Positions 43,945 through 54,286 are shown, numbered from the stretch's first letter. The stretch is DNA of 64,000 nt from Pasteurellaceae bacterium LFhippo2 (GCA_029852775.1 LEKJ01000003.1:1-64000); one strand, 5' to 3'. Notes: generated by a model from the letters alone, not told the origin. Translations and numbers: made by a program.

Positions 43945-44765
43945 TGGTTACGCACACAGTGATTGTTAGCGATCGAGCTAAGGATAATATAACGGTTTAT
44001 ACCAAAGAACCTGTATTTTTAGCGATTGCCGATCGTGAAGATTTGAAAGCATTAAAATATTTGGAAGAAGCGAATAAAGCGGGGATTTATATCTTATTAG
44101 GTGAAAATCAGCGATATGTTGGGCAAGCCAGTGGCAGAATTTATGATCGCCTCATTACCCATAATGAAAATAAAGATTGGTGGAGCAAAATTATTTTCTT
44201 TGGGCGAGAAGATGGGCATTTAGACAAATCGCAAACGGATTATCTTGAAAAGGCGTTGATTGACGCTTTTAGAAAAACAGATTTAATCCTAGATAATGGT
44301 ACATCAGGCAACCGCTCTTTTATTGATAAAACCAATAAAATTAAAGCGGATAATGTGTGGAATATCGCTCAAGAAATTATGGACGAAGTCGCACATATCA
44401 ATATCTTTGAAAGCTATTTTAATGATGAAGAAGAAAATCAAACCAGTCAAATTTATATTGAGTTAGATGGGCATAAAATTACAGGGAAAAGTTATCAAGA
44501 TAATCAGAAACAATTTTTCCTGTTTTTATTAAAACAGCCGAAATACCGCCTTTTAGTAGAAGATTTTTGCCTAAATGGTAAGCCAACTGTCGGTCATTGT
44601 ATTGGGAATACCCCTAGCTTTCAGCCGAATGGAATGAAATATACGTTTGAACTAGAAAAAGATCTCTATTTACACATTCACGCCTCAACTACCGCACGTC
44701 GCAAAGCCATTCAGAAATTTGCTGATGTAGCAGGGTTAAAGGTTGTGTTTCATTGGGGGGAATAA
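43944..44765 (+). CDS. GIY-YIG nuclease family protein with DUF4357
   Basis: A 273-residue protein from ATG 43944, which overlaps the ATPase stop. The N-terminal half has GIYILLGENQRYVGQASGRIYDRL, matching the GIY-x-YVG nuclease core with the Arg of motif III in RIYDRL. The C-terminal half carries the DUF4357 domain (SFQPNGMKYTFE). Proteins of this layout occur beside restriction or defence genes, but no activity is proven. Coupled to ATPase 1, it may form a two-gene module with it. Confidence 0.85.
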   Translation: MVTHTVIVSDRAKDNITVYTKEPVFLAIADREDLKALKYLEEANKAGIYILLGENQRYVGQASGRIYDRLITHNENKDWWSKIIFFGREDGHLDKSQTDYLEKALIDAFRKTDLILDNGTSGNRSFIDKTNKIKADNVWNIAQEIMDEVAHINIFESYFNDEEENQTSQIYIELDGHKITGKSYQDNQKQFFLFLLKQPKYRLLVEDFCLNGKPTVGHCIGNTPSFQPNGMKYTFELEKDLYLHIHASTTARRKAIQKFADVAGLKVVFHWGE

Positions 44766-44767
44766 AA

Positions 44768-44805
44768 AAATTGCCGTCTGAGAAAGTCATTCAGGTGGCA
44801 ATTTA
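44768..44805. terminator. bidirectional terminator between GIY-YIG and vapC genes
   Basis: AAATTGCCGTCTG and CAGGTGGCAATTT form an imperfect hairpin between convergent genes, with A/T runs on both sides. Confidence 0.75.
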
Positions 44806-45207
44806 ATTCGTCCAATCCTGCCAGTTTAATCCTTTAATTCGCTCAAATTCTTTTACATTATGTGTAACCAATACCGCATTTACCGCTAAAGCGTGGCAGG
44901 CAATCCATAAATCATTACTGCCAATCGGTGTGCCTTGCTGTTTTAGGGTATTTGACCATACGCCATAATGCTCACAAATTTTCTCGGTTGGATAAAGTAC
45001 CGAAATACGTTGGGTGATCTGTTTGATTTTCTCTAATGCTTTCGGGGGATTTGTACTGCCATTTGCCCCTTTGAGCAATTCGGCATAGGTGATAAAACTC
45101 ATCACCAACTGATCTTGTGGCAGAAGTTGCCCTACTCGCTCTGCGACAGCAAGCGGTTTGTTTTTCATTAAATAAATCAATATGTTGGTGTCGAGCATAT
45201 AGATCAT
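44803..45207 (-). CDS. vapC: VapC-type PIN toxin (second system)
   Basis: A 134-residue PIN-domain RNase. Acidic residues in MLDTNILIYLMKNKP, the Glu of TYAELLKGANG, the Asp of GSNDLWIA and the end VTHNVKEFERIKGLNWQDW are all present. The ATG overlaps the antitoxin stop by 4 bp. It is distinct from the vapC at 2558 but of the same VapC2-like type. Confidence 0.92.
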   Translation of the reverse strand: MIYMLDTNILIYLMKNKPLAVAERVGQLLPQDQLVMSFITYAELLKGANGSTNPPKALEKIKQITQRISVLYPTEKICEHYGVWSNTLKQQGTPIGSNDLWIACHALAVNAVLVTHNVKEFERIKGLNWQDWTN

Positions 45208-45443
45208 AGTTCTTCTCGCTCTTGCGGTGGTTCAACATCTCGATTTTCTAATGCCTCGATAAAACTTTCATCAATATCTGAAAATAGAGCGAGAAAGTCC
45301 AAATCTGCTTTAGGCTTAAATGGGCGTAAAATAATATCGCCATTTTCACCGTGTAGGATTTCTACCGTTTCCACATCTAAGCGAAAGTCAGCGGGGATCC
45401 GCACCGCTTGGCTGTTTCCGCTTTTGAACACTTTTGTCATCAT
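45204..45443 (-). CDS. vapB: VapB-type antitoxin (second system)
   Basis: A 79-residue AbrB-fold antitoxin from ATG 45443 (ATG 45440 also possible), with GAGGTG 6 bp upstream. KVFKSGNSQAVRIPADFRL is the classic VapB DNA-binding motif, and the C-terminus ENRDVEPPQEREEL is acidic. Translationally coupled to its toxin. Confidence 0.9.
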   Translation of the reverse strand: MMTKVFKSGNSQAVRIPADFRLDVETVEILHGENGDIILRPFKPKADLDFLALFSDIDESFIEALENRDVEPPQEREEL

Positions 45444-45537
45444 ATTACACCTCTGTATATACAATTTTTTTGAAGTAGATACAAAGTAGCATATTTGCTG
45501 AAAAAAGCAACTGTGTAAAACTATTTAAATTGCCTTT

Positions 45538-46752
45538 CTACTCTTCCCCCAACAAAAACTCCCCAATATGTTGATGTATAATCCCATCAATATTTTCTTG
45601 CCAAAAATCATCCATTGTAATCACATATTTCGGGTAATTATCGGCAATGGCTTGCAATGGCGAAAATTCTCGTTGAACGGTTTGTTCGCTTTCTAATTTA
45701 TAGGCAACTTGGATATAAACTTTTTCACTCTGCTTTTGCGCCACAAAATCCACTTCTTGCGTGCCGAGTTTACCGATATAAACCTGATAAGCACGGCGTT
45801 TGAGTTCAAGATAAACCAGATTTTCTAAAATGCCTGCAATCAGGCTGGTGCGAAAGCCCATTGTGGCGTATAGCAAAGAGACATCACCCAAATAGAATTT
45901 TTCTTGGGTTTTCAGGATTTCTTTGCCTTTGAGATCAAAGCGTTCCACTCGGTGCAAAATAAAAGCGGATTCAAGGGCTTTGAGATAGTTATAAACGGTA
46001 TTGACATCTACTTTGCGCTGTTGGCTTTTGAAATAATCTGCGACATTTTTGCCCGAAAAAGTATTGCCAATGTTATCAAAAGCATATTTAACAATACGCT
46101 CCAATAGCTCTACATCACGGATTTTATGGCGCTGCACGGTATCTCGTAAAATTACTGACGCATAAATATCTTGCACGATTTTATATGCCGTTTCTTGTGG
46201 GTAGTCTGCGGTATGCACCATCGGGAAACCGCCTTTTTGCAGATATTCATTAAAAAGTGCGGATGAATTTTGGATAGGTTTGTTGGTATAGCCTGCCTTA
46301 AAATCCAAAAATTCTTTATACGATAGAGTAAAAATCGGTATTTCCACATAACGTCCTGCGAGATAGGTTGAGAGTTCCGATGAGAGTAAATGCGAGTTAG
46401 ACCCCGTGATATATAAATCCAAATTGAAATCAACCATAAAAGCATTTACCGCTTTTTCCCAATCGCTAACTTCCTGAATTTCATCAAGCAAAAGATAGTA
46501 TTTATCTGCGGTTTGAATCTTCTCTTTTACTAAGGCATAAATCTTTTCAGCGGTTTTGAACTCACTAAATGCAAAACTTTCAAAATTGATATGGATAATT
46601 TGCTGTTCAGCAATGCCTTGTGCCGTAAGCTCAGCACATAACAATTTCATCACCGTAGATTTACCCGAACGGCGAATCCCTGTAATCACTTTGATTAAAG
46701 GTGTATTAATAAACGGTTTAAGCTGTTGAAGATAGTTTGGACGATTGATCAT
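45538..46752 (-). CDS. AAA ATPase with DUF4143 (ATPase 2)
   Basis: A 404-residue relative of the protein at 42727: Walker A GIRRSGKSTVM, Walker B LLLDEIQEV, TGSNSHLLSSELSTYLAGRYVE and C-terminal DUF4143 with FYLGDVSLLYATMGF and QEVDFVA. It shares architecture rather than close sequence identity with ATPase 1. It is monocistronic and flanked by vapBC. No substrate or partner can be inferred. Confidence 0.88.
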   Translation of the reverse strand: MINRPNYLQQLKPFINTPLIKVITGIRRSGKSTVMKLLCAELTAQGIAEQQIIHINFESFAFSEFKTAEKIYALVKEKIQTADKYYLLLDEIQEVSDWEKAVNAFMVDFNLDLYITGSNSHLLSSELSTYLAGRYVEIPIFTLSYKEFLDFKAGYTNKPIQNSSALFNEYLQKGGFPMVHTADYPQETAYKIVQDIYASVILRDTVQRHKIRDVELLERIVKYAFDNIGNTFSGKNVADYFKSQQRKVDVNTVYNYLKALESAFILHRVERFDLKGKEILKTQEKFYLGDVSLLYATMGFRTSLIAGILENLVYLELKRRAYQVYIGKLGTQEVDFVAQKQSEKVYIQVAYKLESEQTVQREFSPLQAIADNYPKYVITMDDFWQENIDGIIHQHIGEFLLGEE

Positions 46753-46894
46753 AGTAAAACCTTTTGGGTATATCCTAAATTAGCAATAATTTTACTATTT
46801 TATTTTGGGTATAACCATAAAAACTTTTTCATCAACGATTTTTTTTAGGGTTATATCTTAAAAAATCCGTCTATTTATCAGAAACAAGAAAAAC

Positions 46895-46925
46895 AACAAG
46901 CGGTAATTTCTGCGTAAAAAATTGC
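46895..46925 (+). other. Apl-type DNA uptake signal
   Basis: ACAAGCGGTAATTTCTG with a downstream TTGCAAA, in the 250-bp gap between ATPase 2 and the ABC-type membrane protein. Nothing else is seen in that gap. Confidence 0.75.
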
Positions 46926-47002
46926 AAACTCTCATTTTTATTATTGAATAAAGTCCTATATTTTACTATTATTGTTTTAAATTAGTAACTTTTAGGACTT
47001 TT

Positions 47003-47896
47003 ATGAATTCTCAAACACTTCAACAAAATGAATTGGAAATCACTTCCCTTTCGCCAAATGTATTTAGCACACTCAAACAGATCGCTATCACGCACCATAA
47101 AAAGCTGATTGCGACTTTTTCTTTAGTTGGCTTGGAAAATGCGCTTTTTCTGCTCTATCCATTGGTGGGTAGCTTTGCGGTGAATGCGGTGTTGGCAGGT
47201 AATGTGTTGCACGCTCTGCTTTATGCGGTGATGATCCTTGTGATTTGGTCTGTGGGGTCTGCTCGTCGAGCGGTGGATACTCGAGCATTTGTGCGTATTT
47301 ATGCGGAACTGGCGGTGCCTGTTATTCTTAATCAAAAAGGCAAAGGCTCAACATCATCAGCAACGGCGCACGCTACGCTTTCTCGCCAATTTGTGAATTT
47401 CTTTGAAGATCAACTGCCGACATTGATTACATCAGTATTCTCAATTATTGGCTCGGTGGTGATGTTGATTGCGATTGAATTTTGGTCTGGATTGGTGGCA
47501 TTGGTGATTTTAATCAGCTTTTCCCTTGTATTGCCACGCTATACAAAGATGAATGATCGCCTCTATTTCAAACTGAACAACCGTTTAGATAATGAAGTAA
47601 ATGTGATCGAGCGTAGCCAAAGCCACGAACTGATTAAGCACTATAACCTGCTCTCAAAAATCCGCATTGCAATTTCTAACCGTGAAGCCTTTAGCTATTT
47701 GCTGATTGGGATTGCAATGACGATTTTATTCGGTACGACCTTGGTTATTCTTAGTTTAAAAGACGGTATTCAAGCAGGTCATATTTATGCGGTTATCACT
47801 TATTTATGGACTTTCGCAATGTCTTTAGATGATATGCCGAGATTAGTCGAGAAGTTTTCTGAACTGAAAGATATTGGAAAACGGGTGGAAGTTTAA
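47003..47896 (+). CDS. ABC-transporter six-TM domain protein without ATPase
   Basis: A 297-residue membrane protein that corresponds to the transmembrane half of ABC exporters. Hydrophobic segments start near residues 35, 60, 140, 165, 235 and 265. No Walker A or B nucleotide-binding domain follows, and the gene ends at a terminator. Stand-alone members of this family are known in Haemophilus relatives; a partner ATPase would have to be encoded elsewhere. Function unknown. Confidence 0.75.
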   Translation: MNSQTLQQNELEITSLSPNVFSTLKQIAITHHKKLIATFSLVGLENALFLLYPLVGSFAVNAVLAGNVLHALLYAVMILVIWSVGSARRAVDTRAFVRIYAELAVPVILNQKGKGSTSSATAHATLSRQFVNFFEDQLPTLITSVFSIIGSVVMLIAIEFWSGLVALVILISFSLVLPRYTKMNDRLYFKLNNRLDNEVNVIERSQSHELIKHYNLLSKIRIAISNREAFSYLLIGIAMTILFGTTLVILSLKDGIQAGHIYAVITYLWTFAMSLDDMPRLVEKFSELKDIGKRVEV

Positions 47897-47904
47897 GGGA
47901 TTAG

Positions 47905-47940
47905 CAAAAAAGCCATTTGGGTATTAACTCAAATGGCTTT
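47905..47940. terminator. terminator after the six-TM protein
   Basis: AAAGCCATTTG pairs with CAAATGGCTTT, loop GGTATTAACT-like. Shared by the convergent NTF2-like gene. Same cassette as at 30517 and 56295. Confidence 0.82.
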
Positions 47941-47949
47941 GCTTATACA

Positions 47950-48390
47950 TTAAAACATTCCACGTCCGCTTTCTGTTTTTTCTGGCACTGCTTGGATTAC
48001 GTCCCAGTGTTCAACGATTTTACCGTTCTCATCAAAGCGGAAAATATCCACTACTGCCTCACCACGATCATTTTCATCCATTTTGCTATGAACGTGTAAC
48101 ATCACTAAATCACCGTCTGCCATAACACGTTTTACTTCGGCACTTGATTTCGGGTGTGCTTTTAAGAAAGGAACAAAAGCGTCCACAAAGGCTTTTCCGC
48201 CGTCAGCTACCGTTGGGTTGTGCTGTAAGTACTCTTTGCCAATGTATTTATCCGTTGCCTCTTGAACTTTATGCTGATTAAACGCCAAATCATAAAAAGC
48301 TAAAGCGTTGGCTTTATTTTGTTCAGGGCTTGAAGCGAATGCGCTTACTGCGCTTAATAATGCGGTTGCGGTTAAAATAACTTTTTTCAT
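47950..48390 (-). CDS. secreted NTF2/SnoaL-like protein
   Basis: A 146-residue protein with a signal peptide (MKKVILTATALLSAVSAFA). The mature part is a SnoaL-like NTF2 fold: ALAFYDLAFNQHKVQEATDKYIGKEYLQHNP, VMADGDLVMLHVHSK and IVDIFRFDENGKIVEHWDVIQAVP. These proteins are often enzymes or ligand binders of unknown role. It lies beside a LysR gene in the same direction, 106 bp away. Confidence 0.85.
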   Translation of the reverse strand: MKKVILTATALLSAVSAFASSPEQNKANALAFYDLAFNQHKVQEATDKYIGKEYLQHNPTVADGGKAFVDAFVPFLKAHPKSSAEVKRVMADGDLVMLHVHSKMDENDRGEAVVDIFRFDENGKIVEHWDVIQAVPEKTESGRGMF

Positions 48391-48496
48391 TTTGAATTCC
48401 TAATAATGTGTAACGAATTGATGTGGCACATTATAAAGAAATAATTAATCTGAAAAATAGTGATTTTAGCAATACATTATTTCATATTAAGAAACA

Positions 48497-49387
48497 TTAC
48501 CAATCTTGATTAGCAAACTGCTCTACCAGAAAATCAATCAACCTACGCACTGAAAGCGGTAATTTATGTCTAGTTGGATAAACAATATAGAGATTAAAGC
48601 ACGGTAATTGCCAATCTGTGAGTACCGCTTGTAGTTTACCTGTCGCTAGATATTCGGCTAATAGGTATTTCGGCAACATCGCAATGCCATTCCCTGCTAA
48701 TACGCTATTTAGCAATGTGTTGGTATCATTTGTGGTAAAACGGCTAGTCAATTCAAGGGAAATTTCCTGTTTGTCTTGCTGAAAATACCAATGTTTACGA
48801 TTGATATTGGCGTGGGCAAGATAGTGATGATTGCGCAGATCTTCGGGGATCTCGGGCATACCATATTTCGTTAGATAATCAGGGGTTGCTACCAATAATG
48901 AATGACAGTCCGCCAATTTACGAGCGACTAAATTCGGATCGGGGTGATTAGTAAATCGTAGGGCTAAATCAATTCGCTGTTCGACTAAGTCTATCGTATT
49001 ATCATTAAGTTGTAGCTGAATAGAGAGATTAGGATGTTGAGCAAGAAAGTGATTAATTGCCTGTAATAAGTGTGTTGAACCAAAAGAACCATTACACGCC
49101 ACTCGAATAGTGCCTCGCAATTCCCCTTGATGTGCAGATAATTCATCAACCATTTCTTCACTTAAATTGGCAATTTTTTGGCAAAAAACAACCGCTTGCT
49201 CCCCTGCGTCTGTTAATGACACTTTGCGAGTAGTACGTTGCAATAAACGTGCATTCAGCCACTCTTCCATTAATGCCACATAGCGTGTAATCATTGGTTT
49301 GGAAATCTCTAGTCGATCTGCGGTAGCGGTAAAACTGCCTGTTTCTGCGACGGTGAGAAAAACTTTAATTGCGGTTAATTTATCCAT
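48497..49387 (-). CDS. LysR-family regulator
   Basis: A 296-residue LysR protein: HTH SFTATADRLEISKPMITRYVALMEE, linker LLQRTTRKVSLTDAGE, effector domain with DLALRFTNHPDPNLVARKL. It lies upstream of and in the same direction as the NTF2-like gene. Its target is not evident because no gene is divergent from it in close range. Confidence 0.9.
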   Translation of the reverse strand: MDKLTAIKVFLTVAETGSFTATADRLEISKPMITRYVALMEEWLNARLLQRTTRKVSLTDAGEQAVVFCQKIANLSEEMVDELSAHQGELRGTIRVACNGSFGSTHLLQAINHFLAQHPNLSIQLQLNDNTIDLVEQRIDLALRFTNHPDPNLVARKLADCHSLLVATPDYLTKYGMPEIPEDLRNHHYLAHANINRKHWYFQQDKQEISLELTSRFTTNDTNTLLNSVLAGNGIAMLPKYLLAEYLATGKLQAVLTDWQLPCFNLYIVYPTRHKLPLSVRRLIDFLVEQFANQDW

Positions 49388-49417
49388 AGCTGTCTTTATT
49401 GTTTCTTAATATGTTAT

Positions 49418-49442
49418 GGTCAAGGATAAACCTTGTCCCTAC
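49418..49442 (-). repeat. GTAG-type palindromic repeat
   Basis: GGTCAAGG and CCTTGTCC arms around ATAAA, followed by CTAC. The flank AATATGTTATGG before it is shared with the copy at 56251. Confidence 0.65.
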
Positions 49443-49459
49443 AAATTTTTCTTTCTAAC

Positions 49460-50032
49460 CTAAATCTGTCTAAAATAGATATTCGCTTGGCAACGGCAAG
49501 GGGGTTCGCCACAGGCTGGGCAGATAAATGGCTCGGGATCGTCTAGCCAGTAGTTTTCAATCTTCTCATAGCAAGTAAAATCAAAGGATTGCATAATCCC
49601 TCGGATATTTTCTGTTTCGCCATATTGCCACGCCACACAAGCAATGGTATTTAAACCCACTTGTTTAAAACTTTCTAGCAAGTTACGTACTAGCAAAGAA
49701 CCAATCCCACAGCCCTTTTTCGTTTCATCTATCGCAATGGTTTTAAAGATCCCGATTTGCTCTGCTTGCAAAACGTAATCAGGGGTATTTTGCGGTTGGA
49801 TTTTTAATAGGGTTAATGCACTTTCTCGATCTAAAGTAACCGATGTAATCACGCCGACAACGTGATTTTGCTCATCAACCGCCTCAAAGCAGATTGCTTG
49901 TGGGTTATTGGCTAACGCCTCAAAATCAGCGACTTTAAAATAGCCCTCACCGAGTTGTTTACCAATTAAGGCAACGTAATCGGCATAGTGATGTGATTGA
50001 ATGGGCTGAATAGTGATGTTTGGTTGGTTCAT
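49460..50032 (-). CDS. GNAT acetyltransferase with Cys-rich tail
   Basis: A 190-residue GNAT protein; the acetyl-CoA site is in KKGCGIGSLLVRNLLESFKQ. The C-terminus adds FICPACGEPPCRCQAN, four closely spaced Cys that resemble a metal-binding knuckle and are unusual for this fold. Substrate unknown. It is transcribed toward the LysR gene and is monocistronic as far as seen. Confidence 0.8.
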   Translation of the reverse strand: MNQPNITIQPIQSHHYADYVALIGKQLGEGYFKVADFEALANNPQAICFEAVDEQNHVVGVITSVTLDRESALTLLKIQPQNTPDYVLQAEQIGIFKTIAIDETKKGCGIGSLLVRNLLESFKQVGLNTIACVAWQYGETENIRGIMQSFDFTCYEKIENYWLDDPEPFICPACGEPPCRCQANIYFRQI

Positions 50033-50285
50033 TTGTCTGTTTAGTCATAATCCGAAAAGGTAGATTATATAACAACCGATAATTAATTTGCCAATATATA
50101 AACCATTTCACTTGCAAGCGGTTTGGTTTCACAACTATTTTGCAAGCTATCTCAAAGTTAAAACTCAGATAGCTTTTTATTTTTGTGAAGTCGATCGAAA
50201 AACTAAAATATTTAACTTGACCTGTATATAATTCCACTTAGAATAAATACTGTTTATATCAACAGTTTTGTAAAAAGGGGAAATT

Positions 50286-51125
50286 ATGAAACAACTTATT
50301 AGTAAAGATCATATTGAAGCTCAAGGTATTTCTATCGGCATTTATACCGAAGATTTTAAAAATGACTATATCAGCTTAACGGATATTGCTCGCTATGCGA
50401 GTGATACACCTAGCGATATTGTTAAAAACTGGCTAAGAAACAAAGATACGCTCGCTTTTCTTGCCCTATGGGAAGGTATGAATAATCCCAATTTTAATTC
50501 GGTCGAATTCGACCGAATTAAACAAGAAGCAGGTTTAAATGCGTTCACAATGTCGCCTAAAAAGTGGATTGAAACAACAAATGCTATTGGAATAAAAGCA
50601 ACTAGCGGTCGTTATGGCGGTGCTTTTGCCCATTCCGATATCGCCTTTGAATTTGCCTCTTGGGTATCGCCAGCCTTTAAGCTCTATATCATCAAGGACT
50701 ATCAACGCCTAAAAAATGAAGAGAACTCTCGTCTTTCTCAGAAATGGAACTTAAATCGTGAAATTGCCAAAATCAACTATCGCTTACATACGGATGCAAT
50801 CAAAACATATCTACTCAATGAGCTAAGTGCCGAACAGCTTGGTTTTAAATATGCAAGCGAAGCGGATTTACTCAATGTGGCATTGTTTAATCAACGCGCA
50901 AAACAGTGGCGTGATGAAAACCCAAAACTAAAAGGTAATTTACGAGATTATGCCAGTTTAAATGAACTGCTGGTGCTGGCGAATATGGAAAGCTATAACG
51001 CAATTTTAATCGGTAAAGGTGTGCCACAAAGAGAACGAATGATCGAACTTCGTCATCTTGCTCGCCAGCAACTACTCTCTTTAGAGCGGTTGGCATTAAC
51101 GGATCAGCGTTTTGAAAAAGTGTAG
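50286..51125 (+). CDS. KilA-N domain protein
   Basis: A 279-residue protein with an N-terminal KilA-N DNA-binding domain: YISLTDIARYASDTPSDIVKNWLRNKDTLAFL and AFAHSDIAFEFASWVSPAFKLYIIKDYQRLK. The C-terminal half is helical with no clear domain. KilA-N proteins are common in phages and mobile DNA but also occur alone in chromosomes. No other phage gene is nearby, so it may be a relic or a domesticated regulator. Confidence 0.85.
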   Translation: MKQLISKDHIEAQGISIGIYTEDFKNDYISLTDIARYASDTPSDIVKNWLRNKDTLAFLALWEGMNNPNFNSVEFDRIKQEAGLNAFTMSPKKWIETTNAIGIKATSGRYGGAFAHSDIAFEFASWVSPAFKLYIIKDYQRLKNEENSRLSQKWNLNREIAKINYRLHTDAIKTYLLNELSAEQLGFKYASEADLLNVALFNQRAKQWRDENPKLKGNLRDYASLNELLVLANMESYNAILIGKGVPQRERMIELRHLARQQLLSLERLALTDQRFEKV

Positions 51126-51185
51126 CTTATTCTTTTTATAAGTGGGATTTAAACAACCGGTCTGATTTTAGGGAAATTTTGCAAA

Positions 51186-51210
51186 TATAGTGGGCTGCTA
51201 TCCCACTATT
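51186..51210. terminator. hairpin between KilA-N and GNAT genes
   Basis: TAGTGGG and CCCACTA form a 7-bp hairpin between convergent genes, followed by TTTAG. It is preceded by USS-like ACCGGTCTGATTTTAGG and TTTGCAAA. Confidence 0.6.
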
Positions 51211-51219
51211 TAGATAACT

Positions 51220-51693
51220 TTAAGATGCCACATTCCACTCATAGTTAAGCCAATCGTTATTCTGTTTTGCGCCTAGCTGGTGGTAGAACTCTTTGCCTGC
51301 CTCGTTCCACGGGGCTACTGTCCATTTGATTTGTAGGCAGTTGTGTTGAATTGCTTGCTCTTTTAACGCATTCATTAGCATTTTACCAATACTTTTGCCA
51401 CGATAATTGCTATCGACATAAAGCTCTTTAAGATAAATCGCAGGACGATTTTGAGCGGTAAAAGGCAAGAAATAGTAAACCACAATGCCGATGATTTTAT
51501 CGTTTTCAACGGCAACAAGGCTATGAAAATCTGGGGGATTTTTATCAAAGCCTGAATGTTCGACAATTTCGGGGGTAATCGCAAAACTTTCGATGTATTT
51601 CTCAAAAATAGCCAGCTCTCGCATAAGTTGCCACATTTGCTGACTATCTTCACGTTGTGCTTTACGGACACTGATGTTGTTGGGTTTGTTCAT
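51220..51693 (-). CDS. GNAT acetyltransferase
   Basis: A 157-residue GNAT protein with the acetyl-CoA motif YRGKSIGKMLMNALKEQAIQ and the upstream AIYLKELYVDSNYRGKS. It resembles diamine or amino-acid N-acetyltransferase-like members, but the substrate is unknown. It starts 12 bp after the MerR gene stops and so is probably cotranscribed with it. Confidence 0.85.
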   Translation of the reverse strand: MNKPNNISVRKAQREDSQQMWQLMRELAIFEKYIESFAITPEIVEHSGFDKNPPDFHSLVAVENDKIIGIVVYYFLPFTAQNRPAIYLKELYVDSNYRGKSIGKMLMNALKEQAIQHNCLQIKWTVAPWNEAGKEFYHQLGAKQNNDWLNYEWNVAS

Positions 51694-51705
51694 TCAATTT
51701 CCTTA

Positions 51706-52179
51706 TTACTCTTTATTAATATTAAACGGCGACACAGGCAATAGAATATTCTGCTCGGCAAATTCCTGTTGAAGTTGGGTATCTAATACTGCTTGTACTG
51801 AGCCGAGTTCTTTGGCGCATTGGTAGAACTGGCGCTTGTATTTTAGGATTTCTAAATGGCGTTGTAGCTCGGCGATTTGTTGTTCGACTTTTTCAACTTG
51901 TGCTTGGAACAGGGCTAAACGTTGCTCAATAGTGCTGTCGCCATAGTTTAACCACTCTACAAACTGCTTAATTTCTTTGAGTGGCATTCCAGTATTTTTC
52001 AAACACATCAATAACTCTAACCACTCGGCGTCGGCTTGGCTAAATAGGCGGTTCCCGCTGAGATCTCGTTGGATCGACGGTAATAAACCCTCTTTTTCAT
52101 AAAAACGTAAGGTGTGAGATGATACTGATAATTTTTTGGCTAATTGACTAATGGTGTAAAAATTTTTTTGGTTATTCAT
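51706..52179 (-). CDS. nmlR: MerR-family regulator NmlR/AdhR
   Basis: A 157-residue MerR regulator. HTH: YTISQLAKKLSVSSHTLRFYEKEGLLP, then RDLSGNRLFSQADAEWLELLMCLKNTGMPL. C59 in LLMCLKNTG corresponds to the single sensing Cys of NmlR/AdhR proteins, which respond to formaldehyde, carbonyls or nitrosothiols. It is divergent from adhC across an 85-bp gap holding the matching operator. Two more identical-type promoters lie at 58743 and 59969. Confidence 0.9.
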   Translation of the reverse strand: MNNQKNFYTISQLAKKLSVSSHTLRFYEKEGLLPSIQRDLSGNRLFSQADAEWLELLMCLKNTGMPLKEIKQFVEWLNYGDSTIEQRLALFQAQVEKVEQQIAELQRHLEILKYKRQFYQCAKELGSVQAVLDTQLQQEFAEQNILLPVSPFNINKE

Positions 52180-52200
52180 ATAAAAATCCTTAAAAAAGAC

Positions 52201-52231
52201 TTGCCTTAGAGTTTACTCTAAGTTTTATACT
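52201..52231 (+). promoter_or_regulatory. NmlR-type promoter of adhC-fghA
   Basis: -35 TTGCCT, 19-bp spacer and -10 TATACT. The spacer carries the palindrome CTTAGAGTTTACTCTAAG. A long 19-bp spacer twisted by the regulator is the hallmark of MerR-activated promoters. Confidence 0.9.
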
Positions 52232-52246
52232 CTGCCCACTTTTTAA

Positions 52247-53385
<1,139 letters not shown>

Positions 53386-53386
<1 letters not shown>

Positions 53387-54213
53387 TGAAACAGCTTGAA
53401 AACGTTCGTATTTTTGGTGGTGAGCAACAGGTATGGCAACATCAATCGGCTACGCTAAATTGCACAATGAACTTTGCGATCTTCTTGCCTGAACAGGCGA
53501 AAACAGAAAAATTGCCAGTGCTCTACTGGCTTTCTGGCTTAACCTGTACTGAGCAGAATTTTATTACCAAAGCTGGCGCACAGCGTTATGCGGCGGAACA
53601 TAAGGTGATTATCGTTGCCCCTGATACCAGCCCTCGTGGCGATGATGTGGCGGATAATGAAGGCTATGATTTAGGTAAAGGCGCAGGCTTTTACCTCAAT
53701 GCAACCCAACAACCTTGGGCAAGCCATTATCAGATGTATGATTATATTGTGAATGAGTTGCCGGCATTGATTGCACAACACTTCCCTGTTACTGAAAAAC
53801 AGGCGATTAGTGGACATTCAATGGGGGGCCACGGTGCATTAACCATTGCATTGAAAAATCCGCACCGTTATACCAGTGTTTCTGCCTTTGCACCGATTGT
53901 AGCACCAATGCAAGTACCTTGGGGGCAAAAAGCGTTCCAACACTATTTAGGCGAAGATCAAAGCCAATGGGCGCAATATGACGCAACAGCGTTAGTGAAT
54001 GGTGATGTGCGTTTACCGATACGTATCGATCAGGGTGATAAAGATAGCTTTTTAGCCGAACAATTACGCCCAGAGCTATTCTTAAACGCTTGCAAAGCAC
54101 ATAATGTTAAGTGCAACTATCAGTTGCGTGAAGGTTATGATCATAGCTACTACTTTATTGCGACTTTTATCGGTGAGCATATTGCTTTTCACGCAAAGGC
54201 GTTGCATCAATAA
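53386..54213 (+). CDS. fghA: S-formylglutathione hydrolase
   Basis: Serine hydrolase of the esterase D family (275 residues) that splits S-formylglutathione into formate and glutathione, finishing formaldehyde detoxification. The nucleophile elbow is SGHSMGGHGALTIA; the acid Asp is in DQGDKDSFL and the His in GYDHSYYFI. Starts at the last base of adhC (TAATG). A REP-like inverted pair follows. Confidence 0.96.
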
Positions 54214-54215
54214 TT

Positions 54216-54286
54216 GTAGGATGGGCATCTCTGCCCATCATTTTACAATACATTGATTTCTTGATGGGCAAGGATGCCCATCCTAC
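54216..54286. repeat. inverted pair of GTAG-type repeats (REPIN-like) after fghA
   Basis: GTAG then GATGGGCA-TCTC-TGCCCATC (54216-54239), and inverted GATGGGCA-AGGA-TGCCCATC then CTAC (54263-54286). Both ends carry the GTAG guide, pointing outward to inward as in REPINs. Confidence 0.78.

Noticed and set aside
50286-51125. Prophage remnant around the KilA-N gene
   Set aside because: No integrase, structural or lysis gene and no attachment repeat were seen near it; a lone KilA-N gene is not enough.
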